NCBI GenBank assembly: GCA_029204225.1
Contig: CM055113.1
Coordinates: 33,570,329-33,634,328, forward strand
DNA: 64,000 bases
Reading direction: 5' to 3'
From: Diphasiastrum complanatum
Lineage: Eukaryota > Streptophyta > Lycopodiopsida > Lycopodiales > Lycopodiaceae
Below, piece after piece: positions 21,601 to 30,896 of the stretch. The translations under genes and the position numbers were made by a program. The number at the start of each line of letters is the position of its first letter. The stretch's first letter is position 1. The notes beneath the pieces are model-generated. The model saw nothing but the letters and a program-made list of their open reading frames with translations. It did no database searches and had not been told where the DNA came from.

Positions 21601-23022
21601 TAAATGAAGGGTAAAATAATGTATCCAAGTTAAGTGTAGGATAGTAGATAACCGTATGCAAAGGCCCAAGGAGATGTCTGGAGTTTGTCTATTATTAAGT
21701 ACCCAATATTCATCATTTCATAGTAAAAATAATAAAGTTGTCAACGGACAAATATTTCTTGAGATAATACAATTTTCACACTTACCTGCAATAAGAAAGC
21801 GCTTGTTCACTAGGCACCTTATAACACAGAGGGCATCGTGCAAGCTCCGCTCAGCTTCTTCCAACACCAACTGGTTAGAACCTCTAACTAGAATGGTTGT
21901 AGTTTTGCCCTGGTTTTTTATGCCTGTTACTTTGATAATCCTCCCATCGCCAACTGGAACCTCCTCGACCAAATCTGCTTGCCCTAGCTTTTCAGCACGG
22001 AAATGTTCGATATTGGCTATAGGTAGGCAATTGAGAGTTTTACTGATGAACTCAATGTCTTCTCTCTCAACGTCCCTCACCACTAAAATCTTAGCTTTAG
22101 CCAAATAATGAAGAGAAAGATCTGTGACAGCATCTCTTAGAATGCTTTTTTGAACTAACAACACATTGCATCCAGTTGCTCTGATCTTCTTGATCATTCC
22201 AAGAATATGATTTCTTTCTTCCTTTAGGATACGATCCATTTGAGTGTAGTCAGAAATGATCACATTTTGCTCAATGTCAGTCTTGGGAGGAGATATTTGA
22301 AACTGAATCAGACCAATCTTGGCATTTTCTACCCTGGTCGGTCCTCCGGCTGTATGGCTTGCCTTCTTGTCAAAAACCAAACCCTTAATCATCTCAGTAT
22401 CATCAACAGTGCCTCCTAGTTTTTTGATAACCTTAATATCCCGCAAATCGACAAAATCTGGCCTCGTCTGATCGATTGCGTTCAGCACGGCATCGACAGC
22501 AAGCGGCGCCAGTAAGGAAGAATATTGGCTCACCACTTTGCTATTCAAGGACGTGCTCGCGCTTTTGACTAGGGCTTCACGATCCGAAAGCTCCACGGGT
22601 ATGGCCATGGAGGTGAGCACATCGACGGCCTTCAGCGAAGCTTTGTGAAACGCATCCGATATGACCGTCGGATGCACGCCTTTGTTCAAAAGGCCAAGGC
22701 ATTGCTTCAGCAAAGCACCAGCAATGACAACAACTGTTGTTGTGCCATCACCGGCAACAATATCCTGGCTCTTAGAGAGCTCCACCAGCATCTTGGCAGC
22801 CGGCTGGGTGACTTCCATCTTGTTGAGGATGGTAGCTCCATCATTGGTGATGATGACCTCCCCAGAAGCAGTGGAAAGCATCTTGTCCATACCCTTAGGG
22901 CCCAGACTGGTTCTCACAGCATCGGCCACGGCCTTGGCCGCAACGATGTTGCCCTGTCTGATATCATCCCTGCGCTTTGTATCCACATACTTCTCAGTCT
23001 TGGATCCCGCTGGCCCTGGCAT
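13744..23022 (-). CDS. CCT4: T-complex protein 1 subunit delta (chaperonin CCT4)
   Basis: Two exons on the minus strand, 23022-21786 and 14093-13744, join in phase to give 528 residues, near the usual CCT4 length of about 535. CCT4 is one of eight subunits of the cytosolic TRiC/CCT ring that folds actin, tubulin and other proteins using ATP. Group II chaperonin hallmarks are present: LGPKG at residues 40-44, NDGAT at about 60-64, and the ATP-binding GDGTTT at 91-96. The apical region carries [14 protein letters not shown]. The join restores a GGGAPEIE motif, and the C-terminus ends [10 protein letters not shown]. The match to Arabidopsis CCT4 is strong throughout. The start is the first ATG after a GA-rich leader. 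The exon 1 donor is GTAAGT and the exon 2 acceptor TTTGCAG. The reading frame is intact, so the gene looks functional despite a 7.7 kb transposon-filled intron. Confidence 0.95.
15602..15678. repeat. (TC)n microsatellite, about 38 units
   Basis: An uninterrupted run of TC dinucleotides inside the CCT4 intron. It reads GA on the CCT4 transcript strand. Confidence 0.95.
15849..16315 (-). pseudogene. C-terminal tail of an interrupted hAT transposase gene
   Basis: On the minus strand, frame-shifted segments encode a disordered tail typical of plant DUF659-type hAT transposases: [12 protein letters not shown] (AT-hook-like), then an RG-rich run, then an acidic end [13 protein letters not shown] with a stop at 15849. 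At least two frame breaks or stops are present (near 16168 and 16230). It lies in the same orientation as the hAT N-terminal half at 19.7-20.8 kb, with a gypsy element between them, so I read both as one transposon. The dimerisation domain expected between them is not seen and was probably deleted. The assignment rests on context and composition. Confidence 0.5.
16318..16960 (+). pseudogene. Ty3/gypsy gag fragment with CCHC zinc knuckle
   Basis: The plus strand encodes a capsid-like retrotransposon gag segment ([17 protein letters not shown] through [16 protein letters not shown], to about 16600). After a frame change comes a canonical nucleocapsid zinc knuckle, CX2CX4HX4C, reading [14 protein letters not shown] at 16828-16869. 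In the intact element this protein packages retrotransposon RNA. The 5' part of gag and any 5' LTR are missing: coding similarity begins abruptly at about 16318, where the hAT tail ends. Stops and frameshifts make it non-functional. Confidence 0.8.
17080..17400 (+). pseudogene. Ty3/gypsy protease-region fragment
   Basis: The frame reads [23 protein letters not shown] followed by LGAVTLDLT, the C-terminal half of a gypsy retropepsin-like domain; YDLILGADW matches the usual YDVILGMDWL. After a stop at about 17253, a restart gives [20 protein letters not shown], which fits the linker between protease and reverse transcriptase. The catalytic DTG/DSG is not identifiable. Confidence 0.65.
17400..18600 (+). 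other. unassigned interior of the gypsy element; reverse transcriptase absent
   Basis: Where reverse transcriptase, RNase H and the integrase core should lie, none of their motifs can be read in any frame. The 271-codon open frame that starts at 17262 in the protease linker runs through this segment to 18077 with a hydrophobic sequence I do not recognise. A roughly 49-base direct repeat (GGCATTCCT...TTTCATTTGGAC) occurs at 18060 and 18144. It could be a filler segment of a non-autonomous element or heavily decayed pol sequence. Confidence 0.5.
18620..19216 (+). pseudogene. gypsy integrase C-terminus with chromodomain (chromovirus)
   Basis: The plus strand encodes the integrase C-terminal region ([14 protein letters not shown], then [23 protein letters not shown]), typical of the GPY/F module. 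After a frame change comes a chromodomain ([20 protein letters not shown], then TWEP) ending at a stop near 19216. Chromodomains on integrase steer chromoviruses to particular chromatin. The aromatic FLVQW and WEP motifs of the fold are readable. The upstream catalytic core is missing, so the element cannot move by itself. Confidence 0.8.
19250..19690 (+). mobile_element. probable 3' LTR of the gypsy element
   Basis: Non-coding sequence after the chromodomain stop has LTR-like layout: GGCTATAAGTAGG at about 19500 as a TATA-like promoter, a pyrimidine-rich R/U5-like region (19545-19590), and a doubled 35 bp segment AGCTTAAGTCTTGCTTATGTG at 19596-19665. It ends near 19690, where hAT coding sequence resumes on the other strand. 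The exact ends and target duplication cannot be fixed because no 5' LTR is present for comparison. Confidence 0.5.
19690..20798 (-). pseudogene. hAT transposase, N-terminal half with DUF659 domain
   Basis: The minus strand reads [20 protein letters not shown], then [10 protein letters not shown], an intron (20093-20002, GTAAGT to GGCAG, in phase), then [32 protein letters not shown] and [11 protein letters not shown]. This is the ordered core of plant DUF659-type hAT transposases. An N-terminal low-complexity segment comes from a 39 bp minisatellite. A frameshift near 19823 breaks the catalytic region, and coding similarity stops at about 19695, where the gypsy element begins. The BED zinc finger normally upstream was not found. 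The hAT lies in the same orientation as the CCT4 gene whose intron it occupies. Confidence 0.85.
20574..20758. repeat. 39 bp minisatellite in the hAT N-terminus, about 4.7 copies
   Basis: The unit GGCCCTGCACCTGTACCATG...GATGTA repeats every 39 bases. Because 39 is divisible by three, it encodes a 13-residue repeat on the minus strand ([15 protein letters not shown]). It lies in the low-complexity N-terminal part of the transposase frame. Confidence 0.85.
21176..21360. mobile_element. 185 bp MITE, Tourist/Harbinger-like
   Basis: Terminal inverted repeats of about 32 bases (GGCCTCTTTCCATG...CATTCACCC against its complement at the right end) match at about 26 positions, and looser pairing extends further inward. 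Both ends are flanked by TAA (21173-21175 and 21361-21363), the target duplication expected of PIF/Harbinger elements. The terminal base pair is mismatched (T/G). It has no coding capacity. It sits in the CCT4 intron, 425 bases from exon 1. Confidence 0.75.
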
Positions 23023-23160
23023 AGCTGCCTGGATCGATCGATCGATCTATGGATCGCGCTATCTGATCTCGCTCTCTCTCTCTCGCTCTCTCTCTCTCTC
23101 GCTCTCTTTCTTTCTAGAAATGGAGGGAAAGAACGAGAAGAAATAGCACACAAGAAATAA
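23023..23160 (-). promoter_or_regulatory. CCT4 5' leader and core-promoter region with GA repeat
   Basis: Immediately upstream of the CCT4 ATG are a GATC-repeat patch (about 23034-23053) and then a 40-50 base GA-rich tract on the gene's strand. GA/CT tracts at this position are common in plant housekeeping genes. No clear TATA box is visible. Confidence 0.5.
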
Positions 23161-25269
23161 AGGGCACAATATCTAGGGCTCTTTCAAATATTTAGGGCTT
23201 TACTTTTTCCACAAAAGGGCATAAACTTTAAAAGTCCCTGGCCAAGAGTTTGGTGCCTGGCATTGGAAAACCTTGGTGCCAAATGGTGTTGGTGTTGGTG
23301 GCATCGGGAGCATTGCAAGTAGTGACCATTGCAAATTAAGTCGTGTTGGAATAGGTGGGTTGTAATCGATGTGCAGGATTGGTATAAGAACCAAAGTTGG
23401 TGATGTACTCGAGGGTTGGCACAGGGAGCTGCATTGGCACTGAGGATGAAGCAGGGTTGGAAAAGTTGGCATTGAAAGCAATGTGCTCCCTAGCGCCAAA
23501 AACAAGATTGGTATTGTGCTCAAGGTTGGCGCAGAGAACTTTGTTGATGTTTTCTCCATGTGTGTTTACGTTTGATGGAGCCCATAAGTATGTGTTGGTC
23601 TCTCAACAATCAAGTGCTCCTCATTCTGTGTCGCTCAACCTTAGCATGTCGCTTTTGGGTGCCTAAAAGTGGTGTTGGTCCTTCAAAATTGGATGGTTAA
23701 CCCTATGCTACTAAACTCCATCGATCTCTGTACTGCCAAAAGCATCATATTGGTGTCTTGTTGCTTTAAGTGATGGTGGACTGTAAAGGAGGTTTGGAAC
23801 AAGGTGATAAACGAGCAGTCGTGATTGCAATCTATGGATTGGGAAAACCCTACTCTACATCTATGTCATCTCAGTTCAACACAAACGGCACAAATGGCTT
23901 CAGGAGCCATTCTATAAGGATGGTAGGACTAAGTAGGAGACAACCCATTGGAGATCTTGTGCCCCACATTTAAGCCCATGCACAAATCATGTACAATTGC
24001 CTTGTCATAAAGGAAACAAACCTAGAATGGCAACAAATTTTCTAGAATGGAGTCTTCAGGGATGAGAGTCCCACACTAGCTCTATGCCCAAAGTTTGAGG
24101 TGCCTATCACACATTTTCCAAGTGTGTCATGAGAAACTATGGGACTTTGTAACCTCTATGAGACTAGGAGCAAGGCTATTAGTCCCAAAAATCGCATTGT
24201 TGTCATATCTGCGGTTTGTCGGGTGCCTAGATCAAGCAAAGAAAACTCACTCATGTCCAAATAATGCCACAATTCGAATGTGAGGGAAAAACTCTAGTTT
24301 AACCTAGTCTATAAACATCGATTTCTTGTCCAAACATGCTTCATAGGTGTTTAAGTGAGGGGCGAGGGATGAAAGCTTATGAATAGGGGTTTACACTTTT
24401 AAGGGCCCTCAGGTTCAAGGGCCACAAAAACTGTAACGCCCGACCAATGCTAACACTCAAGTTTTTACCCAACATATAAATTGCATGAAAAGAAAAATTT
24501 GTTGACTCTTTGTAAAGTTTAAAGACATAGCCTTACATGAATAAAACTAGTCATTTTTTTGGGCTTCACTCATGACTTAGGAAATTTACATTTCATGAAT
24601 GTTTTGCAACTATTGAGAGGCGGTGGGAGGGGGTCCATGGTCCAAGGCCACACCCTCGATAGAAGCGCCTTCTAATGACAAAAGGGCCAAGGACGCAGGG
24701 ACTTTGCCTATCTGAAATTTAAGCCAAGTCAAAATTTGTGACACTAGCCATTGTGCCTCGTGAGATTGATAAAAGTCCTCACAAAAACTGGGGCCCATGA
24801 TTTTACAATACTCTTATGTGTTTCCCATGTGCATATGAGTTGACAAATACGATACAGATCGATGCAAGTCACCACAAAAGCTTGAAGGGCTTCTTCAAGA
24901 CAAGAGAACGTAGAATCGCTCACAAAAACGCACACCCAAGCTGTGTATTCACATTATTATTATATTTCAAGTACAAAGAGAACTAGTTAAGGAGCAACTT
25001 CGGGGCTCGTAAAAGATAGGCCCATCTTCTAGAAAGGTAAAGAGAAAGTTGTCGTCAAATATGGCAAGTGACCGTCACAAACTTACACGTTAATTATTGA
25101 TATTTCAACTCTCCCTCAATAATTAACGTCATCTATTCAACTGTAAACAACCTATTCATGGAACATGCCTCCATGATAGCATAGTCATTTCTAGCTCAAA
25201 AAGTGAAAGTATATTTTATAAGAAAGATACAAGCAAGACACAACACATGTCTGATAACTTACACATTCT
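23161..25269. other. intergenic stretch without recognised features
   Basis: Upstream flank of CCT4. Open frames of about 90-120 codons exist but consist of GTTGG-rich low-complexity sequence or have no recognisable content. I see no transposon ends or RNA genes. Confidence 0.4.
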
Positions 25270-25435
25270 TTAGGATATTGGTTCAATGTGATTAGCTGCT
25301 TTCTAATGCTCCAAGGTAGGAGATGCCATAAATCAACTCACAAGATTCACATCATAATAAATGTCTCTGGTCTAGTAATGGTGAGATGAATGAGACTACC
25401 AACAAGATGGCGATACATAGAAGCATTACTTTATA
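25270..25435 (-). pseudogene. Ty1/copia reverse transcriptase C-terminal fragment
   Basis: On the minus strand, MYRHLVGSLIHLTITRPE is the copia motif near the end of reverse transcriptase, usually YRxLVGSLxYLTxTRPDI. In the next frame FMASPTLEH follows, matching the usual SQFM..P...H. Only about 50 codons remain, and they contain stops. It abuts gypsy reverse transcriptase sequence (AYKVM) at about 25430 with no spacer, which marks a recombination or deletion junction between two superfamilies. Confidence 0.65.
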
Positions 25436-25900
25436 AGCATAAGTCCCCCATTCTGTTGCAAAAGCTATTTTGTGGCGATCTGCAGGTGCAATCTTGACAT
25501 GGTTTTATCCATTGAATCTATCTAGAAAACTATAAGCTTCCGCTCCAGCAAGGCAGTCCAAAATGCTTTCAGTAAAAGGTAATGGAATGTGATCATTTCG
25601 CATCACTTTGTTCAAAGCTTTGAGATTCACACAAATTCTCAATTTCCCACTTTTCTTAGGAACGATGACAATTGGTGAAACCCATTTAGTGTGCTCGATT
25701 TCATAAATGAAATCGGCTTCAAGCAATCTTTGTAGCTCTTTCTTTATCAAATTCGTAACATTAGGATTACATCGATAAAACTTTGTGACCTTGGGAACTA
25801 CATCAAAAATTAAGGGTATGGTATGCTCAATAACTGATGCCGGAATCCCTTTAAGATCTTTATAAGTCCAAGCAAAGCAATCTTGATACTTGATGAGCAA
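25430..25900 (-). pseudogene. Ty3/gypsy reverse transcriptase, N-terminal part
   Basis: The minus strand encodes CFAWTYKDLKGIP, YRCNPN, EIEHTKWVSPIVIVPKKSGK, LRICVNLKALNK and AYSFLDRF, the ordered fingers/palm motifs of a gypsy reverse transcriptase. After a stop it continues HKIAFATEWGTYAYKVM. It ends before the catalytic YxDD motif. It is very like the element at 31.5-33.95 kb, so both belong to related families. Confidence 0.85.
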
Positions 25901-25939
25901 TGTCTGTAGCTCTTGAAACTGTTCAGGAGTGAGTTGTGC

Positions 25940-27239
25940 TCAAACTTGGACAATCTTTTCTGGTTCTTCTGGTTCAACAAGATTCATAGACTGCGTCCTA
26001 GTTGGGCCATCGTAAACATCTTTTGATTCTTGCACTTGTTCTTCAGGTTCACAATGTGCTTTTGGTAATATGATAACCATATCATCCAGAGTATAACATT
26101 TAAAATGCTCTGGCATATCATGCTGGACTTTCTCTAATTGTTCTTTGTCAAAAGGATTAGTCTTGGATCTTCGCTTAGCTTTCTTAGCAGGAATCGATCG
26201 TGGAGGCGATGACTTCTGAGAAGATAGACTCTTCTTTGAAGGTGAATACTTCTTAAATGGTGATATCTTGCTAGAACTTAAACTTGAAAAATCTTCGTCA
26301 ACTTTTCCTTTGCCTTTATCCAATAAAGGTGGCACAATTTTGGAATCAACCTTTTGGGGTGAGTTTTTCTATTTCATGACCGCATTATAATGCTGCTTAG
26401 CTTGTTTCTTCGTCATTGATCCTATAATCTTGTCTTCCTTCAATATAATTACTTTTGGTGGTTTTATTGTTGGTGCATCGGGAATATCACATATTCCAAA
26501 TCTGGTAGGATTTCATGTGATTTAGAACCTGCTCATCAATAAGTTCTGCAGTGTCATCATAAGTCAAGGCGTGACTCACATGAATAAGTTCATTGGATCT
26601 GGTATGGATTCCATTGATATCCAAGCTACATTTAGCACATTCAATGGAAAAGTGATCGGTATATCCAAAGTTCGATCCAATAATGAAATCTCGCTCAAGT
26701 CGGACTGATTATCTTGTTGACACATGTAGCCATAGCATTTTGCAAAATTGCGTACTCATTATGGTGTTTCAGCTCATGTCTGATCCTTTTAGGTAGACCT
26801 GACAAAAACCAAATAATCATGGCATTTTCGTTAATCAGCTCGGGTTTGCACTCAGATCTGAGGTGTTTAACCCATTCAATGTAATCTCAAACCATTTCCC
26901 GCTTTTCATTTTAACTTTACATAGAAGTAGGAAAGGGTCTTCCATAAACTTCCGAGGTTTGAACCGTGTGATAAGGGCTCATTTAATAGTTTCTCATTCT
27001 GTACGCTCAGTCTCATCTTGATTATAATACCAATCTTGTGTTGCGCCCATTAAGGCCATTGAAAATAGCTTAAGTTTAACTTGAGGAAAAACTTCGCCAT
27101 AGACTTCACAAAATTCAGCATAGATCATGAGAAATCTAATTGGATCTATTAATTCATTGTCTTTGGGTAGATCCAAACGGGGTGATATTCTAACAATGAT
27201 TGGATTGACTTCCTGAGGAGCACCTCCAGGAGCAGCCAT
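25940..27239 (-). pseudogene. Ty3/gypsy gag and gag-pol linker (element A)
   Basis: Minus-strand coding starts with an ATG at 27239 (MAAPGGAPQEV) and gives a gag capsid-like segment (ELIDPIRFLMIYAEFC, then GATQDWYYNQ). It then runs through several frameshifts and stops to a Lys/Ser-rich linker at 26335-25940. No zinc knuckle is readable. The region leads into the reverse transcriptase fragment downstream, so gag and pol are in the expected order. It is decayed and not functional. Confidence 0.7.
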
Positions 27240-28436
27240 TTTTACAAATCAAATCAATCATACAATGAGATTGGATCTAGATTTTTAATCATGAACTATC
27301 TCAGTTCAGATTTGCAAAATTCTTTTCACTTGACAACAATCAGATTTTTTATTTTTTTTGGAAAAAGGTCTATGATTAAGCGATCGACACTTCTTAAAAT
27401 GATGAATTCTCATAATCAGAATCAAATTGTAACAGATTTGACCAAAATTTTGACAGAGACTTGATCTGAAAAATCAAAACCTAAAAATAGTACTGGCGAA
27501 GATTTCCTAGGCGAAAGTTGACTCGATGAAGGTTCGACAATACTATTTTTGATAAAAAAAAAATTCTTCGATCAGGTTTTTTCTAACAAAATTGGTGGAA
27601 ATAACCTTCGTCGAACTCTCAGATAAGGAATCTGACTCAGATAAGTCGAGGGTGGAACTAGCGAAGGTTCTTTCTGACAAAAAAAAAGGGATTTCTATAA
27701 CTTGGTGAGAGTAAAAATATATTGTTTGGAAGATCCTGATAGATCTATTCTTCGCCCAACTTACTGATTATCAAATAATAAGTGGGACTGACATAGATGT
27801 TGGCGAAGGTTTAAGCGAAGGTTCTTCTCAGAGAATTGATATTTTTGCAGAAAGTTGTGAATTTTATACAAAAGGTTATCAGCAACTAGATGAACAATCA
27901 CTTTGGCCTTCTATTTTTGGTATTATTCTTTGTCGACCTGGCAATAGATGGATTTGAATCACACCTATGCACATTGAATCGGATGAAGGTTCTTTTTCTG
28001 TATTTTTTAGGGTTTTGGGTGTTTTTTGGTGTTTTATGATAGTTTTTTTGATGTTTTTGAAAATCTGCTAGGAAAGAATGTTCCCCCTTCAAACTGAAGG
28101 TTCTATAATCAAATCCGAAGGTGCTTGCAACTCGGTGAACGTTTCCTAATAGAAGGTAAAAATTTATCAGCTCTGATGACAATTTTGCCTCCTTTTGACC
28201 AAGATATGACATATTTGACCGATTTTTTTTTTTTCAGATCTAGATGGATCTTAAGAATGGTGATCTGAGTAGCTTTCCTGCTTAACAATCAGATTAGATT
28301 TCAAACGAGCAAATCCACTCAAATCAGGCAGAATCTCTTCCAAACTAACCCTAAATGTAGTTTTAACACTATTCATGCCACAACAAGATGCCTAATGCAA
28401 GCTAACAACATGCTGCAAACTGAAAAATTGGCATAG
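27240..28436 (-). other. untranslated leader of gypsy element A with a degenerate motif array
   Basis: This sequence lies between the primer-binding-site-like sequence and the gag ATG on the minus strand. Between 27495 and 28150 the plus strand shows about ten degenerate copies of GCGAAGGTTC (for example near 27668, 27811, 27823, 27984, 28096), irregularly spaced. No stable open frame is present. The leader position suggests RNA packaging or regulation, but that is only inference. Confidence 0.5.
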
Positions 28437-28455
28437 CTCCCCGACAACTACGCCA
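28437..28455 (-). promoter_or_regulatory. primer binding site-like sequence of gypsy element A
   Basis: The minus strand reads TGGCGTAGTTGTCGGGGAG, close to the TGGCGCCGTTGCCGGGGA used by many plant gypsy elements for tRNA-Asp priming, with two or three changes. It is preceded by CCACTACA, which would suit an LTR end in CA. Its distance to the gag ATG (about 1.2 kb) fits a long leader. Confidence 0.6.
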
Positions 28456-30876
28456 AAATTGTAGTGGGTTTTGGCCTATCCTCAACCCAAGATCTAAGTG
28501 TAGGTTCATTGAAGGGCTAGAAACAGCGATCTGTTGGGATTCGGGAGAAAATTGGTGTGGAAAGGGAAGGTTAGTTGTATCAATGGGATTAGAGGCGGTA
28601 GAGGTGAATTGATGTTGGGAGGAAGTACCACCGGTGCCTTGAGGATTGGTTGGTGGTTGAGCTTGTGGTCCTTGAGACTTCCTTGAAATGCTGAGCCTTT
28701 GATTATTTGCTGGCAATTGTTGAAATCATGTCCCATCGCCACCATCTGAGCCATCAAAGTGATGCCCGGAGTCATGAAGTTAGCATGCTCTGCATGGACA
28801 GAAGGTGTGAACTGAACAGCCACCTTCAATCGTTCTTCCAAGGTGGCTATGTGTTGGTTAAAGGCCTCGACAGAAGCAGTGTATGATTGTTGGAGTTTGG
28901 TGTGCTGCTCTGTCGTGGCTTTCAACTTTTGGGCCAACTGTTGATACGCCACCACTGGAATTTGGGTTCTCTCAGGAATAGCTGGTGGTGCGAAATCATT
29001 GAAATTGACCAGTTCCAGTTGTTCCTTCATAGCGGAACGTGCGGCTTGGGCATCTGCTACAGCCTCGTCTTGTTCTATTGTGAGGTCGTTGATGACGGTT
29101 TGCATATTAGAGATTTTCAGCTGGAGTTGGTTTTGTAGGTGGATGAGCATCTGTTGTTGCTGTTGATTGTATGCAGTAGATTCAGCCACCAACCGTTGGT
29201 TTTCCTATTGAAGTTGTAGAATGGCACCGTCATCGACCTGCCATACTGCTTGTTGGCTTGACAAGGTTCCGTAGATGTTGTATTGAAGCCCATTCACCAA
29301 CCAGACCATCTTTTGGATAGTCAGTGGTAATTGCTCTCATATGCCAATGTCAGGGAATGAATTTGGATAAGGCATAGAGTTGTAAGAGAGAAGATCATGA
29401 AATTGTGTAGAAGAGGGATTTGGGGGATAGGAAGGTGGAGGTGATTGTGGTGTCAAAGGAGGAGATTGTGGATTTAGAGGAGGTGATTGTGGTTTCAAAG
29501 GAGGAGACTGTGTATTTGGAAGAGGTGATTGTGGTGAGGTGGGAGGTGTTGGAATTCTCGGGGAGAAGAAGCGCGAGAAGGAGAAGATATGGAGAGAATA
29601 TGAGTGAGTAATTGGAGAGCAAAATTGTCGACATTGACTGAGGAGTCAAGCAAAGGGGAGGTATGTACAGGAAAAGGTTTTGTTGGAATAGTGGATTCAA
29701 ATCCGGTGTTAAGTGTGATGAAAGGGGTGGAAGTGGTAGCAAGTGGTGTCAGTAGTGGTAGAGAGGTGGTGGGTGAAGGGAAGGTTGCCTGGATTGTTGA
29801 AGTGCTCAGAGTGGCATGAATCCCACCGACTGAACCAGTGTCAGATGTGCCAGCATCCCCAGATCTGCCTGCTACTGCTATCACCTACCTTCTTGTTGTA
29901 GCCTGTGGAGAAGGGCTTCTTGTTGGGCTAAGACTTTCTTTGGGACCTGAGAGGGTTTAAGGCTCCTGCAAGATTCAACATATTCAACCCCAATGTCACT
30001 GGATAAAATCTCTGTAGATATGACGGCTTATGTGTTTACCGCCTTGTCTTTTTGTTTCTTGGTGGGTAGGTTTGGTGTAGGATCTGCTACTTGGGGGCTA
30101 GCTTGTTTTCTATTGCTAGGAAACAGTGTCTCCAGCTCCTTGAGAGCGACTGTTGTCTTGCGGCCCAGGTGTTGCTAGATGATCATTTGCATAAGATAAC
30201 CACATTTAGCAGTTGCCTTACGTTGTTTGAGGGCCAAGCAGAGTTTCTCGGCAATCTTTTCTGCCCACTTAAAGGTGTGAGTGGGGTCACTCAGCGTTAT
30301 GGTCAGCGCAGAAAGGTCGCTTGGACGAATGCGATCCATTTGGACTATACGGACCTTCGTCAAAATTAGAAGTATTTCTGTGGTTGCTTGTAGCTTGGGA
30401 TCTTTAATAAGTTTCGTGGCAATGCCATCGTGGGTGTGAGTGATGGTTTTGTCGTCATCGAGTAGGAACTTCTTGAAATAGTTCAGATCATAGCTGGTGC
30501 CCTTACCATGTATTGACTCGCCAGAATCGAGAACTCTGATCAGTTGGATCCTGGTTGGTGCAATATCAATGGTGACGTAGTTGCCATCCTTGGACGAAAT
30601 ATGAACAGTGTGGATTTCATCTGAGTAGGAGGAATTGGCATCACGGATAAGATTCTCATGTTGTTCTTCAGGAAGATGCAAGAGATTAAAACCAAGACGG
30701 AGGAAAATGTCATTGGCTAATCGTACTGTGTCGACGTGATTCTTGACTTCTAGTAAGAAGAAGTCTCCTGTGTAAGGCTTTGGGACCTTACGACGATGTA
30801 GAGAGAGTGCAGGATCCCGAGAAGCCATGATAATAGTGATTCTAGATTGTTCTGGAAGGTTTGAAAATTTTGGCAT
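28456..30876 (-). pseudogene. uncharacterised long ORF block linked to gypsy elements
   Basis: A decayed frame of up to about 800 codons on the minus strand. It begins at 30876 (MPKFSNLPEQSRITIIMASRDP) with a 233-codon intact N-terminal part, mixed alpha/beta in character and rather basic. It continues through two in-frame stops (near 30172 and 30024) to about 29880, then a Ser/Thr/Pro-rich middle, then a Gln-rich coiled-coil segment (29290-28750, with QQQQQMLIHLQNQLQLK). A Pro/Ser/Gln-rich tail follows and runs into the primer-binding-site-like sequence. I recognise no family. Its position after pol and in the same strand is where extra ORFs sit in Tat/Athila-type gypsy elements. No membrane segment is evident, so an envelope-like role is not supported. 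Confidence 0.5.
29437..29541. repeat. 21 bp minisatellite, five copies
   Basis: Units such as GGAGGTGATTGTGGTGTCAAA repeat every 21 bases, alternating between two subtypes. On the minus strand they encode a seven-residue Ser/Thr-rich repeat (TTITSS-like) within the middle part of the uncharacterised ORF block. Confidence 0.85.
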
Positions 30877-30896
30877 GAACTCGAGAGCAGGAATCT

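Larger units (their letters stand above)
14094..21785 (-). other. 7.7 kb CCT4 intron loaded with transposable elements
   Basis: The only coding-region intron of CCT4, bounded by GTAAGT and TTTGCAG on the minus strand. From its 5' end it holds a MITE, the N-terminal half of a hAT transposase gene, a plus-strand gypsy element, the hAT C-terminal tail and a long TC microsatellite. The stretch 14100-15600 has no recognisable element. The flanking exons are undamaged, so the transcript must still be spliced across all of this if the gene is expressed. Confidence 0.9.

Noticed and set aside
22645..23160. Long open frames on the strand opposite CCT4 exon 1
   Set aside because: They are antisense shadows of a conserved chaperonin exon and include the GA microsatellite.
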